Below are positions 15,001-37,335 of a stretch of 64,000 nt of DNA, in pieces. Both the position numbers and the translations under genes were made by a program. How positions within the stretch are numbered: position 1 is the stretch's first letter; every line of letters begins with the position of its first letter. The notes beneath the pieces are model-generated. The model was not told the origin of the DNA. It did not search any database and saw only the letters and a program-made list of their open reading frames with translations. The stretch comes from Megalobrama amblycephala (Eukaryota; Chordata; Actinopteri; Cypriniformes; Xenocyprididae): the NCBI RefSeq assembly GCF_018812025.1, contig NC_063045.1:59871339-59935338 (forward strand). Direction: 5' to 3'.

Positions 15001-18000
15001 GATAAACACAAACAGAACCTGTTGCATTTTCTTGTACTCTCCGACCCGAGCATAGGCCATGAAGAGGTGAGAGTGGTACTCCTCGCTCGTTGGAACCTTC
15101 CGGACTGCAGCTTCATAAAGCTTGGTCACTAATTCGGCTAAAGAAAGAAAAAGTCCATGTGAATTAGCTTGTTCTGATTGGCTGAGATTTTGCTGCAGCA
15201 TTTCAGGTCTGTGTCTGCGCTTTTAACACTCACGCCGATGCATTTCTCTGTAGAGGATAGTCAGTGCCTGCAGAGAGTTGTCATCTGTGGGTTCGAGAAC
15301 GGCCACCTCCTGTGCCAGCGTGAAGGCTTCATCCTGTTTGCCGGTGCGCTGCAGACCAATCGCCTTCAAGACCTGGAAATAAATGCATCCAGAGCTAATT
15401 TATCAATCTAGATGGACAAATTCATTACGTTTTTTCTTTCTTAAACAACAATGCCTTTTGTGTTGACAGCTATCCACAGCGTCACGTGAAGTACAGCGTT
15501 AATCCATCACTTCTGACAACTAGACCAGCCACGGTCTGAGCTGACCAAAATGAAACAGTGTTCGCACAATTAATCGAAAATAAGAGAAAGTGTTGTCAGA
15601 GAAAGTGTTAACAGCAGCATGAAGTGACCACGATACTTTAAGGTACTTTTAAGGTAATCGGCTAGCCTATCTAGTTACTTTCATTGTTGGCATTTTATTC
15701 GATTTTAACGATTTTAACATTAATGAGAAGAGGAAAAATCAAAAACTTTTAGATATAAATCTGCAAATGCAATGGACATTGGTTATGCTCATCTTCGCTG
15801 CCCCTTTGAAGACATCTCGAGTAAAACATCTCTATATTCATCTGGAAGCGATGCAACCTGTTTTACAGAATATGGAAGTTTGTTGCACTTAACCTGCATT
15901 AATGATTACAAGCTGGACGTGGAGTTCTGGAGTAAAAACAAATAATGTACACACCTTCGCACAGTGAAGATCTTTGTGCTTCTTAAGCAGTTTGTCGGCC
16001 TGCTGGATTGCCATCTTGTTATTGCCATTGTCCAGGTAATCTAGAAGAGAAATACATGTTCAATACAACAGTACAGCAGCAGTTACCAAACACTTCGACC
16101 ATTACTGAAGAGAGCTACCATGTGTTTCCATCATTCAAGTGATGATAAACCAGACAATGCTACTAATCAGCCAGTCAAATGTCACTAGACCAATAACTAA
16201 TCATAATTTAAAGTATAATTTACTCCAAAAAATGAATATTCTGTCAGGATTTACTCATCATAAAGGATTAGCTCACTTCAGAATTAAAATGTCCTGATAA
16301 TTTACTCACCCACATGTCATCCAAGATGTTCATGTCTTTCTTTCTTCAGTCGAAAAGAAATGAAGGTTTTTGAGGAAAACATTCCAGGATTTTTCTCCAT
16401 ATAGTGGACTTCACTGGGGTTCAACGGGTTGAAGGTCCAAATGTCAGTTTCAGTGCAGCTTCAAAGAGCTCTACATGATCCCAGAAGAGTCTTATCTAGC
16501 GAATCGACAGGCCATTTTCTAAAAAATGTACTTTTTAAACACAAATGCTCATCTTGCACTGCTATGTGCCACGCATTACGTAATCACATTGGAAAGGTCA
16601 CGTGTGACGTAGACGGAAGTACTAATCCTGTGTTTACAAAGCGAACATGCAAAGACTAAGTCAAACACCCTTTACAAAAAAAAGGTGGATGCTTTTGAAG
16701 TTGGAAGAGAAAATTAGATTTTCGCCCTACCATGGTACTTCCACCTAGGTCACACGTGACCTTTCCAATGTGATTACGTAAAGCGTGGCGAATCTGCACA
16801 AGACGAGCATTTGTGGTTAAAAAGTATATACATTTTTCTTTTTCGTTTCACTAGATAAGACTCTTATTCCACGTCTGGGATCATGTAGAGCTCTTTGAAG
16901 CTGCACTGAAACTGACATTTGGACCTTCAACCCGTTGAACCCCAGTGAAGTCCACTATATGGAGAAAAATCCTGGAATGTTTTCCTTAATTTCTTTTCGA
17001 TTGAAGAAAGAAAGGCATAAACATCTTGGATGACATGGGGGTGAGTAAATTTTAATTCTGAAGTGAACTAATCCTTTAATGAAGTTACAAACCTTTCTTT
17101 TTGAATTCATACAGGTTTAGAACTTAACATAACCAAAGGAACGGTCCCTTTAACCAGCCTGTTAAACTCTTGCTCATAAAAATGGTAAAAAAAAAGAAAG
17201 AAGAAAGTCTGTTTTTTGGTGCAAGAAACCTTGAATGACATTATAAGTGGATAAAATGCTACAGAAATGTAGAATATGACTGCTTTAAAATAGGTATTAT
17301 GGGTAAACTGCACATTCAATGATGCTAAACCACAAGTGAGGATTTAACAGCATCGGTGATCGGGAACAAACGCCTGCAGACACTCAGAAACACAGCACTG
17401 CATCACTCAAAACATGCACGGCTCAGATAGACCCCCGACTGTGAGAACGTTCTCTCACCGGCTGCTCGATGCAGGATCCCCCTCCCCTCCCTTCCCATGA
17501 GTCTCTCTGCTAAAAACACAGGACCATGTCGCTCGACAGCTGGATGCCAAAATTAACCAGGCCAGACAGTAGACTTGGACTTTCTACATGAGAACAGCTC
17601 CGTGTGTCTGTCCATTCATACATTTTAAATAGCATCTTTCCTTATAACTGTTATATTTCTAATCAATCACCCACGCAAATAGCGATCGATTTTAGACAAT
17701 AGGATGGCAAGACTGCACAAATCAGCAGAATAAAGGTCATTGAAATATTGATTGTGATAAACCTCACATGCACAGCATCTCTAGTGTAGTAGAACAACAG
17801 CAGCGAGTCTTTGAGATAATATTTCATTCAAAAATATATAATACTAGAAAATCACTTTGAATCAAATGCACAGTATGAACTCAGAAGCCAGAATTATTTT
17901 TGAAAATTAATTTTTTGCTGATTGGTAAAAACAGCGTTCCAGTTTATAAAAACATGATATAATTAATTAATAATATTATTGAATGAAAACGTGTCTCAAA

Positions 18001-18920
18001 TATTTATATAATAGGTTAATTGTTTTATATAATCAGTAATGCAGACCATGCAATAACTTTTAATAGAAGATGCATAGAGATTTATTGACCATAAATATGC
18101 AAGTACATTAAAGTCTACTACATGCATATATATGATAATATACATGACATACAGTCAGATTTCACATCAATTTTGATTGCTAAAACACAAATGTCAGTGG
18201 TGTACCTCAAGGCTATACATTCAGACCAATTCAGTTTAAGAGTTCAAGCATTTAAAGTCATTTATAGGTCATTTCTGCACCGCTCTGGAGAAAATTTCCA
18301 AAATTAAACACAATAATATAAACATAAAAGCTTATAAATAATCTCTGGGAAACAATAAGCAGGTCTAAGTTATCTCAGATAATTTAGACACAAAGCTCAG
18401 CTTTATGCATCTATAATGTAATTACACATATATCAATTAATTATGCATGTAAAGCATCTTTCTAAGAATATATACACAATCTATAGAAGATATGAAATAT
18501 TAAAGCACAAATGGCTCCTATTGAGGCAGTTAATCTCTTTGACATCTCACACAGGTAATGAGCCGGTTGATCAAATGACATTAGCACTGATCTCTTGACA
18601 TTTAAACAGTATTTCTAGGTTTAAATGGACTATAAACAGGGTTTCTTATACCGATTGAAACTTTAGAGTGTGACCGCATAAGGACGCACTGTCATCCGGC
18701 ACCGCAGTCGAACCGACACCGCGGCTTGAGCTCCACAGGCCTCACCGGCTCTCCACAGCTCCTGCAGCGCTTTAATAAACTCAGTAACGCACAGGCCGGT
18801 CCTACAGCACTAGTCAGACCAGCTGAGTCTCTGTAAGCCCAGCGGTGCGATGCGAATCTTACCGTAAATGGGTCGCAGTCTTCTGTCGTTAGGGTCTTGC
18901 ACATGGCCCCTCGCCGCCAT
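88..18920 (-). CDS. naa25: N-alpha-acetyltransferase 25, NatB auxiliary subunit (3' end outside window)
   Basis: Twenty-one coding exons, 5' to 3': 18920-18863, 16040-15955, 15372-15234, 15137-15019, 12478-12404, 12275-12168, 12086-12008, 10143-10032, 9893-9804, 9605-9433, 9346-9234, 7929-7722, 7526-7437, 7351-7171, 4929-4830, 4734-4583, 4484-4359, 3772-3529, 2796-2673, 688-623, 185-88. All junctions are GT/AG and in phase, giving 847 residues with no stop. The start [19 protein letters not shown], the segment [20 protein letters not shown] and the segment [19 protein letters not shown] identify NAA25, the TPR-rich scaffold that anchors catalytic NAA20 to ribosomes in NatB, which acetylates Met-Asp/Glu/Asn/Gln N-termini. 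The human protein is about 970 residues, so roughly the last 120-130 residues lie beyond base 1. The exon at 2796-2673 reads into a stop if its donor is ignored, but splicing to 688 restores the family alignment. Many introns carry transposons. Exon ends come from reading, not from transcripts. Confidence 0.95.
801..2358. mobile_element. Unclassified internally repetitive element in naa25 intron 20
   Basis: About 1.55 kb bounded by the inverted 11-mers GGGCCAAGCAC (822-832) and GTGCTTGGCCC (2342-2352). Inside, imperfect modules each begin near AGGTGGCGCT (about 956, 1393, 1655, 2149) and mostly run on to AAAATGGCGGA-like sequence (about 1241, 1513, 1935). Modules near 945 and 1640 share long stretches such as CCATAACTTTTTGTCGGCAT. 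No convincing protein is encoded, and the short open frames do not match between modules. Confidence 0.55.
2391..2427. repeat. (AATAT)n microsatellite
   Basis: About seven uninterrupted ATATA units, followed by AT-rich sequence and a 25-base A run near 2488-2512. Intron 19/20 region of naa25. Confidence 0.9.
3100..3240 (+). mobile_element. LINE/SINE 3' tail fragment with GAATT repeats
   Basis: The stretch TGTAAAGCTGCTTTGAAATG, then AAAAGCGCTACACAAATAAA and a GAATTGAATTGAATTG tail, is the typical 3' end shared by fish L2-type LINEs and the SINEs that use them. Only the tail is present. Confidence 0.55.
3822..4317. mobile_element. TTAA-flanked MITE 42 bases from a naa25 exon
   Basis: Flanked on both sides by TTAA (3818-3821, 4318-4321) with imperfect inverted ends AGGTGACCTATT and AGAGGATTTATT. 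The 496-base body shares segments such as TATGAAG..CCTCCTTC and CTGATTGG with the element at 39220-39895. TTAA target duplication suggests a piggyBac-type transposase acted in trans. It ends just past the donor of the naa25 exon at 4484-4359. Confidence 0.65.
5179..6382 (+). mobile_element. Tc1/mariner element with decayed transposase
   Basis: Terminal inverted repeats CACTATATTGCCAAAAGT bound a 1204-base element in naa25 intron 14. A TA lies on the left; the right flank is AA, so the target copy has mutated. A transposase frame starts near 5312 ([16 protein letters not shown]) and is broken by stops near 5369 and 5573. It then resumes with [18 protein letters not shown] and, after a frameshift, [15 protein letters not shown], the DDE-region motifs of Tc1. 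It is non-functional. Confidence 0.92.
6421..6997. mobile_element. Truncated fold-back MITE
   Basis: The right arm ends in AGTGAACTAATCCT next to TTAA (6998-7001). The left arm starts late (about GTCTTATCTAGCG) and lacks its terminus. The arms around 6500-6590 and 6650-6720 are near inverted copies. Same family as the intact elements at 16264-17075 and 28864-29652. Confidence 0.7.
8073..9205 (-). mobile_element. Second Tc1/mariner family element, decayed
   Basis: A 1133-base element flanked by TA, with inverted ends CACACCGATCAGGCATA and CACAGATCAGGCATAA. The minus-strand transposase starts [18 protein letters not shown] near 9061. It has several stops and a frameshift near 8550, then [20 protein letters not shown] and [14 protein letters not shown], ending [13 protein letters not shown] block between GGG and HPFMETVF appears to be deleted. 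It lies in naa25 intron 11, with its end only 26 bases from that intron's donor. Confidence 0.92.
10144..12007. other. naa25 intron 7: AT-rich, few recognisable elements
   Basis: Apart from the (AATG)n run, I see two loosely related direct segments (about 10567-10690 and 10815-10880) sharing ATCAAAAAGCATGTCTA. There is also a third AATTCTGTGTT-type fragment. No gene, RNA or intact transposon is supported. Confidence 0.5.
10584..10613. repeat. (GAAT)n microsatellite
   Basis: About seven perfect GAAT units within naa25 intron 7. Confidence 0.9.
12689..13894. mobile_element. PIF/Harbinger-type MITE rich in GCGTACGC palindromes
   Basis: Perfect 16-base inverted ends GGGTCTCATTTATAAA are flanked by the 3-base duplication CTG (12686-12688, 13895-13897), the CWG-type target typical of PIF/Harbinger. 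The 1206-base body has clusters of GTGCGTACGCAC-like palindromes near both ends, which could be transposase-binding sites. No transposase frame is seen. In naa25 intron 4. Confidence 0.8.
14073..14398. mobile_element. Short palindromic TTAA MITE
   Basis: Flanked by TTAA on both sides with ends AGGGATAGTTCACCC. The two halves are nearly perfect inverted copies around a T-run near 14260, so the 326 bases form one long hairpin. Confidence 0.85.
14699..14972. mobile_element. Second short TTAA MITE, same family
   Basis: TTAA flanks at 14695-14698 and 14973-14976 with ends AGGGTTAGTTCA and the inverted match. Palindromic with an A-rich start. It ends about 45 bases from the naa25 exon at 15137-15019. 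Confidence 0.8.
16264..17075. mobile_element. Large fold-back MITE with arms of about 370 bases
   Basis: The left arm (from AGGATTAG.TCACTTC) and right arm (to GAAGTGAACTAATCCT) are inverted copies over nearly the whole element, meeting near 16640-16700. TTAA is on the right; the left flank has mutated to ATAA. It lies in naa25 intron 1. Confidence 0.85.
17076..18862. other. Rest of naa25 intron 1
   Basis: AT-rich single-copy-looking sequence with no coding or RNA signal I can support. CpG density rises only in the last 200 bases before the exon 1 donor at 18862. Confidence 0.5.
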
Positions 18921-18945
18921 GATGGAGCTGAGCAGGATTATTTGG

Positions 18946-18957
18946 TGCGCATGCGCA
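18946..18957. promoter_or_regulatory. naa25: NRF1-type palindrome in the naa25 core promoter
   Basis: The sequence TGCGCATGCGCA is a perfect 12-base match to the palindromic nuclear respiratory factor 1 motif. It lies 26 to 37 bases upstream of the naa25 start codon, on the 5' side of a short GC-rich leader. NRF1 sites near the start of TATA-less housekeeping promoters are well known. That the site is used here is inference, and the transcription start was not located. Confidence 0.6.
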
Positions 18958-19133
18958 GAGCGAGCACTCCGGAAAGACTTTAAACAGGAGCCTGGAGTCA
19001 TGCGTGTCGTTTAGCGTCACTGTAAAAGACTGCTTTTTCTCGCTTACAAAAAAGAAGTGCAATGGTACGACCTAGTTTTGGAATGTAATTTTTGCTTAAA
19101 AATGCTCAGAGAGCAACATGGTATTGTTTAAGC

Positions 19134-20660
19134 AGGGGTTTTCAAAGTGGGGTTTGGGGCCCCCAGGGGGCCACAAGGGAGTGCTAGGGGGTCCATGGAA
19201 ATGTTTAGAGAAAAGAGTGTGAAAATTTTACATAATAATAACAAAAATATATTTTAGTTAAAAATAAAGAAATTGGATTACAATAAATAAATACAACTTA
19301 GATAAAAAAAACCCTGATAAATAAAAATTAAATAAAATATGAAAACAATAAATGAGCAAATAAATAATGAATCTAAAATTACAAAAAAAAAAAAAAAATG
19401 TAATAAATAATAGAAACTAAATATTTTCCTAATAATTTGTAGACATATTTATTATTATTTTTTTCACAATATAATTTGGACTTTTAAATTGAAATTTTAG
19501 AATGGGGTCCCTCGCACAATGATGATCATATTTTGTGGGTTCACGGAAATGTTTAGAGAAAAACAGTGTAAAAATGTAAAACATAATAACAAAAATATAT
19601 TTTAGGTAAAAATAAATAAAAATTGGATTACAATAAATAAATACAACTTAGATAAAAAAAAATTGATAATTAAAATTAAATAAAATACAAAAACAAAAAA
19701 GAGCAAATAAATAATTCATCTAACATTAGAAAAAAATCTAATAAATAATAGAAACTGAATATTTTCCTAATAATATTTAGACATATTTATAATATTATTA
19801 TTTTTTTCACAATATAAATTGGACTTTTAAATTGAAATTTTAGGATGGGGTCCCTCGCACAACGGTGATCATATTTTGCGGGTCCATGGAAATGTTTAGA
19901 GAAAAGAGTGTAAAAATGTAAAACATAATAACAAAAATATATTTTAGGTAAAAATAAATAAAAACTGGATTAAAATAAATAAATATAACTTGGATAAAAA
20001 AAAGATAAATAAAAAATAAATAAAATACGAAAACAAAAAAAATGAGCAAATAATTCATCTAACAGAAAAAAATCTAATAAATAATAGTAATGAAATATTT
20101 TCCTAATAATATTTAGACATATTTATAATATTCTTTTCCCACAATATAAGGCCCAATTTATATCATAAAAAAAAAATATATAAATGTTTAAATATTATTA
20201 GGAAAATATTTCATTTCTATTATTTATTACTTTTTTTCTAATGTTAGATGCATTATTTATTTGCTCATTTATTCTTTTCGTATTTTTTATTTTTATTTAT
20301 CTATTTGTATATACTTATTGTAATCCAATTTTTATTTATTTTTAACTAAAATATATTTTTGTTATGTTTTACAAAAAGGCTTAATTTAAAAAAATAAATA
20401 AAAATTAGATTATAATAAATAAAATAAAAAATAAAAAATAAAAAAAGTAAAAAATTAGCAAATATATATTGCATCTAACAGTACAGTGCTACAATGAGTA
20501 GGTCAAATTTAACAATTAACTTTACAGAAATTTACAGAATATTCTCCAAATAATATTTAGACAAATGTATATATATTTTTTTTTCATAATATAAATTGGG
20601 CCTTTTTAAAATTTCAGGTTTGCACAAGGGTGATCATATTTTGGGAGACGGCGACAGTAC
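19134..20660. repeat. Tandem array of ~350-base units between ddx55 and naa25
   Basis: Three direct copies (about 19190-19500, 19530-19850, 19860-20135) share GGGGTCC..GGAAATGTTTAGAGAAA and AACAAAAATATATTTTAG. An inverted partial copy follows at about 20190-20380 and a last fragment near 20580-20650. The left end CAGGGGTTTTCAAAGTGGGG resembles hAT termini. I infer a hAT-like MITE whose interior was expanded by tandem duplication. Confidence 0.6.
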
Positions 20661-20917
20661 CTTGAAATACCATATAAAGTGACTGTGTATTTGACTTACC
20701 TACACTAAATTACACATAAGTATAGCAGATGTTTTTTTTCTTTTTTATGTGGTTCAATTGAAACCACCAAATTAGGAATTTGAAATGGTAGTGACATTTC
20801 ATTTTGTTTCTTTTCCATGTGCTTTATACAGGCATTACTGTTAATAGGAAAATATAGATCATATAATTTCCCAGAGAGACCCTTGGCTTGAAAACACTCA
20901 AATTTCCAACAGAAATC

Positions 20918-20928
20918 TTTATTTTATT
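20918..20928 (-). terminator. ddx55: Overlapping poly(A) signals of ddx55
   Basis: Two overlapping AATAAA hexamers lie on the minus strand (TTTATT at 20918-20923 and 20923-20928), about 160 bases beyond the ddx55 stop codon at 21091-21089. They are the first canonical signals after the stop and would give a short 3' UTR. Usage is inferred. Confidence 0.5.
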
Positions 20929-21088
20929 AGTTTTTAGCAGTGATGTATATGGAAGATAGTTAATACAAAAGCACATTTGTGATGAAAGCATCCTCCTTTT
21001 ACAATACAAAGACAATCAGAATGAAAATATCACTGCTGATACAGCATATATACACACTGAAGTCACATGACGTCTCAGACACGACCGC

Positions 21089-28620
<7,532 letters not shown>

Positions 28621-28863
28621 AATTCATGAGTTTAGATGAGTCTGATCCATAAAAGTAAACACATGAGGAGAAGATGTGTGCTTCACGCAATACGCTCCGG
28701 ATGGGAAAAATGCGGCTGCTACAAACGTTCCGCATCGCCTCTGTAAGACACCAGTCTTCCTCCAGGGGGCGTTTGGTGAATTAGAGCTGAATCATCGATT
28801 CAGAAAACTCAAAATGATGTTTGTTTTGTTGGCCTTTATGTCCTAAGAAGCATAATCGTTTAA

Positions 28864-29652
28864 AGGATTAGTTCACTTTCAAATTAAAATTTGATAATTT
28901 ACTCACCCCCATGTCATCCAAGATGTTTATGTCTTTCTTTCTTCAATGAAGAAAGAAGTGAAGGCTTTTGACGGAAAACATTCCAGGATTTTTCTCCATA
29001 TAGTGGACTTCAATGGACTCCAAACGGTTGAAGGTCAAAATTACAGTTTCAGTGCAGCTTCAAAGAGCCCTACATGATCCCAGACGAGAATAATGGTCTT
29101 ATCTAGAGAAACAATTGCTCATTTCTAAAAAAAAAAAAATACAATTTTATACATTTTAACCATAAATGCTCATCTTGAACTAGCTCTCTTCTTCTTCTCT
29201 ATTAGAATTCCGGCAGTGTATACACTGCTAAGTGTATTACTGCCCTCCACAGGTCAAAGTTTGAACTAACTTGTTATATACTTGCACTAGCATATTGTAT
29301 ATGACAATTTAGTTAGAGATGAGGAAGAAGAGACCTAGTTTAAGATGAGCATTTATGGTTAAAATGTATAAAATTTTAATTTTTTTTTTTAAATGAGTGA
29401 TGGTTTCTCTAGATAAGACTCTTATTCCTTGTCTGGTATTGTTTAAAGCCCTTTGAAGCTGCAATGAAACTCTAATTTTGACCTTCAACCGATTGGAGGC
29501 CATTGAAGTCCATTATATGGAGAAAATCCTGGAATGTTTTCATCAAAAACCTTAATTTCTTTTCGACTGAAGAAAGAAAGACATGAACATCTTGGATGAC
29601 ATGGGGGTGAGTAAATTATCAGGAAATTTTAATTTGAAAGTGAACTAATCCT
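28864..29652. mobile_element. Fold-back MITE between ddx55 and tmed2
   Basis: TTAA at 28860-28863 and 29653-29656, ends AGGATTAGTTCACTTTC and inverse. The arms pair over about 300 bases each. It lies about 240 bases upstream of the ddx55 start codon. Confidence 0.85.
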
Positions 29653-29656
29653 TTAA

Positions 29657-30780
29657 ATCTGTTAACTGTCACTGGCCCACAGCCATTACATATTTAAAAC
29701 AGTAATATTCTATACCAAACCTAAACTAATCTTGACAAACTAAATATCATTTGAAAGCTTAGAATCTCTCTGATTTTCAAAATAAATTACAGAGGAGCAG
29801 TAATTTATCAATTTGCAACAAGCATATTTTCATACTCATAAGGCATGTTCAGACCTTTATTTTGAAATAGTGATGAACATGAAAAATCATGAAAGATTGG
29901 TTGAAACATGTTTGTTTTCATGCCAAGAGTCCAAAAGATAACATCCATCCAATTTTTTTGAGAAAAAAAGGTCTGAAAATGTTTTTTAATAGAAAAAAAT
30001 ATATACATTTATGATTGTGGCGGCGATCTATAACCCACATACATGTTGTTTTTATGTTTATTAGAGGCTGAATTCATATCAAATTCTGCCAAACTTCCCA
30101 TACTACTTCTATATAGAATGTCTATTTCATAAATTGTATGAAAATAATGGAAATATATGGTTCAGATCACTCAAACCATATATGGAAGTGGCCTTTATAT
30201 GGTCAGTAATGGAGCTTGGTCGTCATCTAGTGAAAAAGTGTGGTACTGCGCCCAAACAAAATCTTACTGAAAGTTCATTTTTTGAGATATCAACCTGGAA
30301 TTTGGAACACAACTTGTTCAGATTTTTGGCTTTGATTTCCTTGCAGTTTTAGAGTAAAACTTATTTTATATCAAATATATTTTTACATTTTCATAAATTT
30401 AAGTTATTTCACTTCTACAATAATCTGCCAAATTTCATCTTTAAAACAAGACCAGCCTTATGTCTATATTCCAAAGTATTCTTGAATTACAACCATTTCA
30501 TTTTGGATAGTGCATTTTCATGTCTATAAAAAAACTGTCTATGACAGTTAACAGGTTAAATAAATGATTTGATGACCTAAACAATAAAAATATTAGGCCG
30601 CTGAATATACGATCAGCAATGAGAAAAGTAACACGTACCATGTGACAAATAAATTCGTTAAATCGGACTAACCACGAAAAGGAAAACATTTGACATTTAG
30701 TTATATATATTATAACAGATAAAAAAAATATACATGACACATCAATGTTAAAAAATGATTTAAAAAAAACACATTTTAAG
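29657..30780. other. Spacer between ddx55 promoter region and tmed2 3' end
   Basis: AT-rich, no gene or intact element supported. Short open frames here lack codon structure or homology that I can see. Confidence 0.5.
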
Positions 30781-30793
30781 AACATGTTTCATG

Positions 30794-30799
30794 TTTATT
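30794..30799 (-). terminator. tmed2: Probable tmed2 poly(A) signal
   Basis: AATAAA on the minus strand lies about 830 bases after the tmed2 stop codon (31633-31631). The intervening 30.8-31.6 kb is AT-rich and free of recognisable transposons, as expected for a conserved 3' UTR. Confidence 0.5.
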
Positions 30800-31630
30800 A
30801 AATCAAATCCATATTTGACATACATATTCATTGAACTTCAGAAGTTTACAGTTTTATCATCAGTTTCCCAGTAGTCTTAGCCAAATAATTTTGCATTTTA
30901 TTTATAAGAGTTGGTTTAGACAACAAAAACGGTACAAAACTACATAAAGAACTCCCTGTGTGAAGAAACTGAAGATAAAGAGAAGAAAAATAAATTGGGC
31001 CTACCCTTCCTAAACATTTAAAAACACACCAGAAAAATCTGCAAAAGTAACTAAGCAGTCATTTTTATCACTTTACCAGCATCAGGTTTAAATATGTGCC
31101 ATGGAGGTTGTTGGCATAACTAAATGTGATAATGAGCAGTGAATATGGCATGAAATGTGTTTGCCGTGACAGTTCCTGACATTTAAGTCAGTGACTACTG
31201 TACTGACTTCCCATTTGCTCACAACAATGGCTTTGTTATAGCTTAATTACAAAATGCTATTTCAAACAATCCTAAAGCAAGTTCTTTCATTGGGGGAACA
31301 CCATAACATCACCTTTACTTCATTCTCGTAGTAATGTGCAATTGTAACAGTACTGGAGAAAAACACCAAGCAAAAAAACAAAAAGGAAAAAAAAAAAGAA
31401 AGATGCCTGATCCAAACAAGTTGGGCTAAAACAAAATCAATGAATTAATTTGTTATCGAACTTGCACCCTTTACCAAAACAAACAATGAAGAGATTTACA
31501 AGTGGGGCAAATGAAAACAAAAAGACTTGTGGACTAGCGAACAACCAAGTTCTTCTGATCTCTGTTGAATTGGACGTCCAATTCGTGAAACTGGTAAATC
31601 ACAGACTCAATGTGTTTATGTTGAGGGTTT

Positions 31631-35417
<3,787 letters not shown>

Positions 35418-35524
35418 GTTTGGTGCGGTGTATTAATGGAGGATAAAACCCATAAAAGAGAGTTTACGCCGCACGGCACCGATAAAGGCGGAGACTGACA
35501 AGCGCTAGCTGCGCTACTGATGAT

Positions 35525-35533
35525 GCCACGTCA
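35525..35533 (-). promoter_or_regulatory. tmed2: UPRE-like TGACGTGGC element upstream of tmed2
   Basis: TGACGTGGC lies on the minus strand about 110 bases upstream of the tmed2 start codon, in a CpG-rich block (about 35.23-35.56 kb). It matches the core bound by ATF6/XBP1 in unfolded-protein-response promoters. tmed2 encodes an ER-Golgi factor, so stress control is plausible but is inference. The same motif is retained in the duplicated promoter at 45455-45463. Confidence 0.5.
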
Positions 35534-35740
35534 AGCTTTAGACGAGCCGCCCGATGGGACAAAAAGGTACCGGAGGCAGTTCGCGTTTGGAAAACAAAAA
35601 ACTACAGCGGAGCGTTATCGATTTATTTTATTTTATGTACTAATACAACATTTATTTTGTTAAAAAAATAAAATCACTATAATGTAACTCAGAAAAAATG
35701 TTAGATGTTGAAATTAAATAGGTCTAGTATGTTATAATTA

Positions 35741-35801
35741 GGGCTGTCAAACGATTAATCATGATTCATCGCATACAAAATAAAAGTTTGAGTTTCTATA
35801 A
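35741..35801. mobile_element. Fragment of GGGCTGTCAAACG MITE, host of a Tc1 insertion
   Basis: GGGCTGTCAAACGATTAATC and the following bases match the MITE repeated at 45.65-47.1 kb. At the position where that copy reads AATGTATGTGTGAG, a Tc1 element is inserted at TA, and the MITE resumes briefly as TATGTGTGAG at 37336. Confidence 0.75.
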
Positions 35802-35803
35802 TA

Positions 35804-37335
35804 CAGGTGCTGGTCATATAATTAGAATATCGTGAAAAAGTTCTTTTTTTATTGTAAATTATTTTAAAAAATGAAACTTTCATTTATACTAGATTCCCTA
35901 CATGAAAAGTAAAACATTTCAAAAGTTTTTTTTTTTAAATTTGTTGATTAGAGCGTACAGCTAATGAAAGTCCAAAATCCAGTATCTCAAAATATTAGAA
36001 TATTTATATTTGAGTTTCATTAAATGACCATCCCTACAGTATAAATTCTGGGTATCTCTTGTTCTTTGAAACCACACTAATGGGGAAGACTGCTGACTTG
36101 GCAGTGGTCCAGGAGACAATCATTGACACCCTCCACAAAGAGAGTAAGTCACAGATGGTCATTACTGAATGTGGTGGCTGTTCACAGAGTGATGTATCAA
36201 AGCATATTAAATGCAAAGTTGACTAGAAGGAAGAAATTGGGTAGGCAAAGGTGCACAAGCAACAGGGATGACCACAAGCTTGAGAATACTGTCAAGTAAA
36301 GCCGATTCAAACACTTGGGAGAGCTTCACAATGAGTCAAATGAAGCCGGAGTCAGCGCATCAAGAGTCACCACACTCAGACATCTTCAGGAAAAGGACTA
36401 CCAAGCCACTTCTGAAACAGAAACAACGTCAGAAGCATCTTACCTGGGCTAAGGAGAAAAAGAACTGGACAGTGAAGAGTGGTCGAAAGTCCTCTTTTCA
36501 GATAAAAGTAAATTTTGCATTTCATGTTGAAATCATGGTTCCAGAGTCTGAAGGAAGACTGGAGAGGCACAGAATCCAAGCTGCTTGAAGTCTAGTGTGA
36601 AGTTTCTGAAGTCAGAAATGATTTGGGGGGGCCGTGACGTCTGCTGGTGTTGGTCCATTGTGTTTTATCAAGTGCAAAGTCAATGCAGCCATCTTCCAGG
36701 AGATTTTGGAGCACTTTATGCTTCCATCTGCTGACAAGCTTTATGGAGATGCTGATTTCCTTTTCCAGCAGGACTTTAGCACCTGCCCACAGTGTAAAAA
36801 CCACTTCAAAGTGGTTTGCTGACCATGATATTACTGTGTTTTATTGGCCAGCCAACATGCCTGACCCCTGAATCTATGGGATATTTTCAAGAGAAAGATG
36901 AGAAACAGTCGATCCAACAATATACAGATGATCTGAAGGCTCAGTAGTGCCTCAGCAGTGCCACAGGCTGATCACTTCCATGACACACTTCACTGATGCT
37001 GTAATTTGTGCTAGGAGCAAGTCATTTGCTGTAATATGTGCTGCCGACCAAGTATTGAGTGCACAAATGAACATACTTTAAAGAACTTGAACTTTTCTGT
37101 TTTGAAAATCCATTTTTTGATTGATCTTAGGAAATATTCTAATATTTTGAGATACTGGATTTTGGACTTTCATGAGCTGTATGCTCTAATCATCAAAATT
37201 AAAAAAAAAAAATGTTTGAAATGTTTTACTTTACATGTAGGGAATCTAGAATATATGAAAGTTTCATTTTTAAAAATAATTTACGATAAAAAAATGAACT
37301 TTTTGATGATATTCTAATTATATGACCAGCACCTG
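35804..37335 (+). mobile_element. Tc1/mariner relic (third family)
   Basis: Flanked by TA, with inverted ends CAGGTGCTGGTCATATAATT. 1532 bases. The plus-strand transposase remnant runs from about 36040 to 36990 with many stops. It includes KADSNTWESF-like, FQQDFSTCPQ and DHDITVFYWPANMPDP segments. It is dead. Confidence 0.9.
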
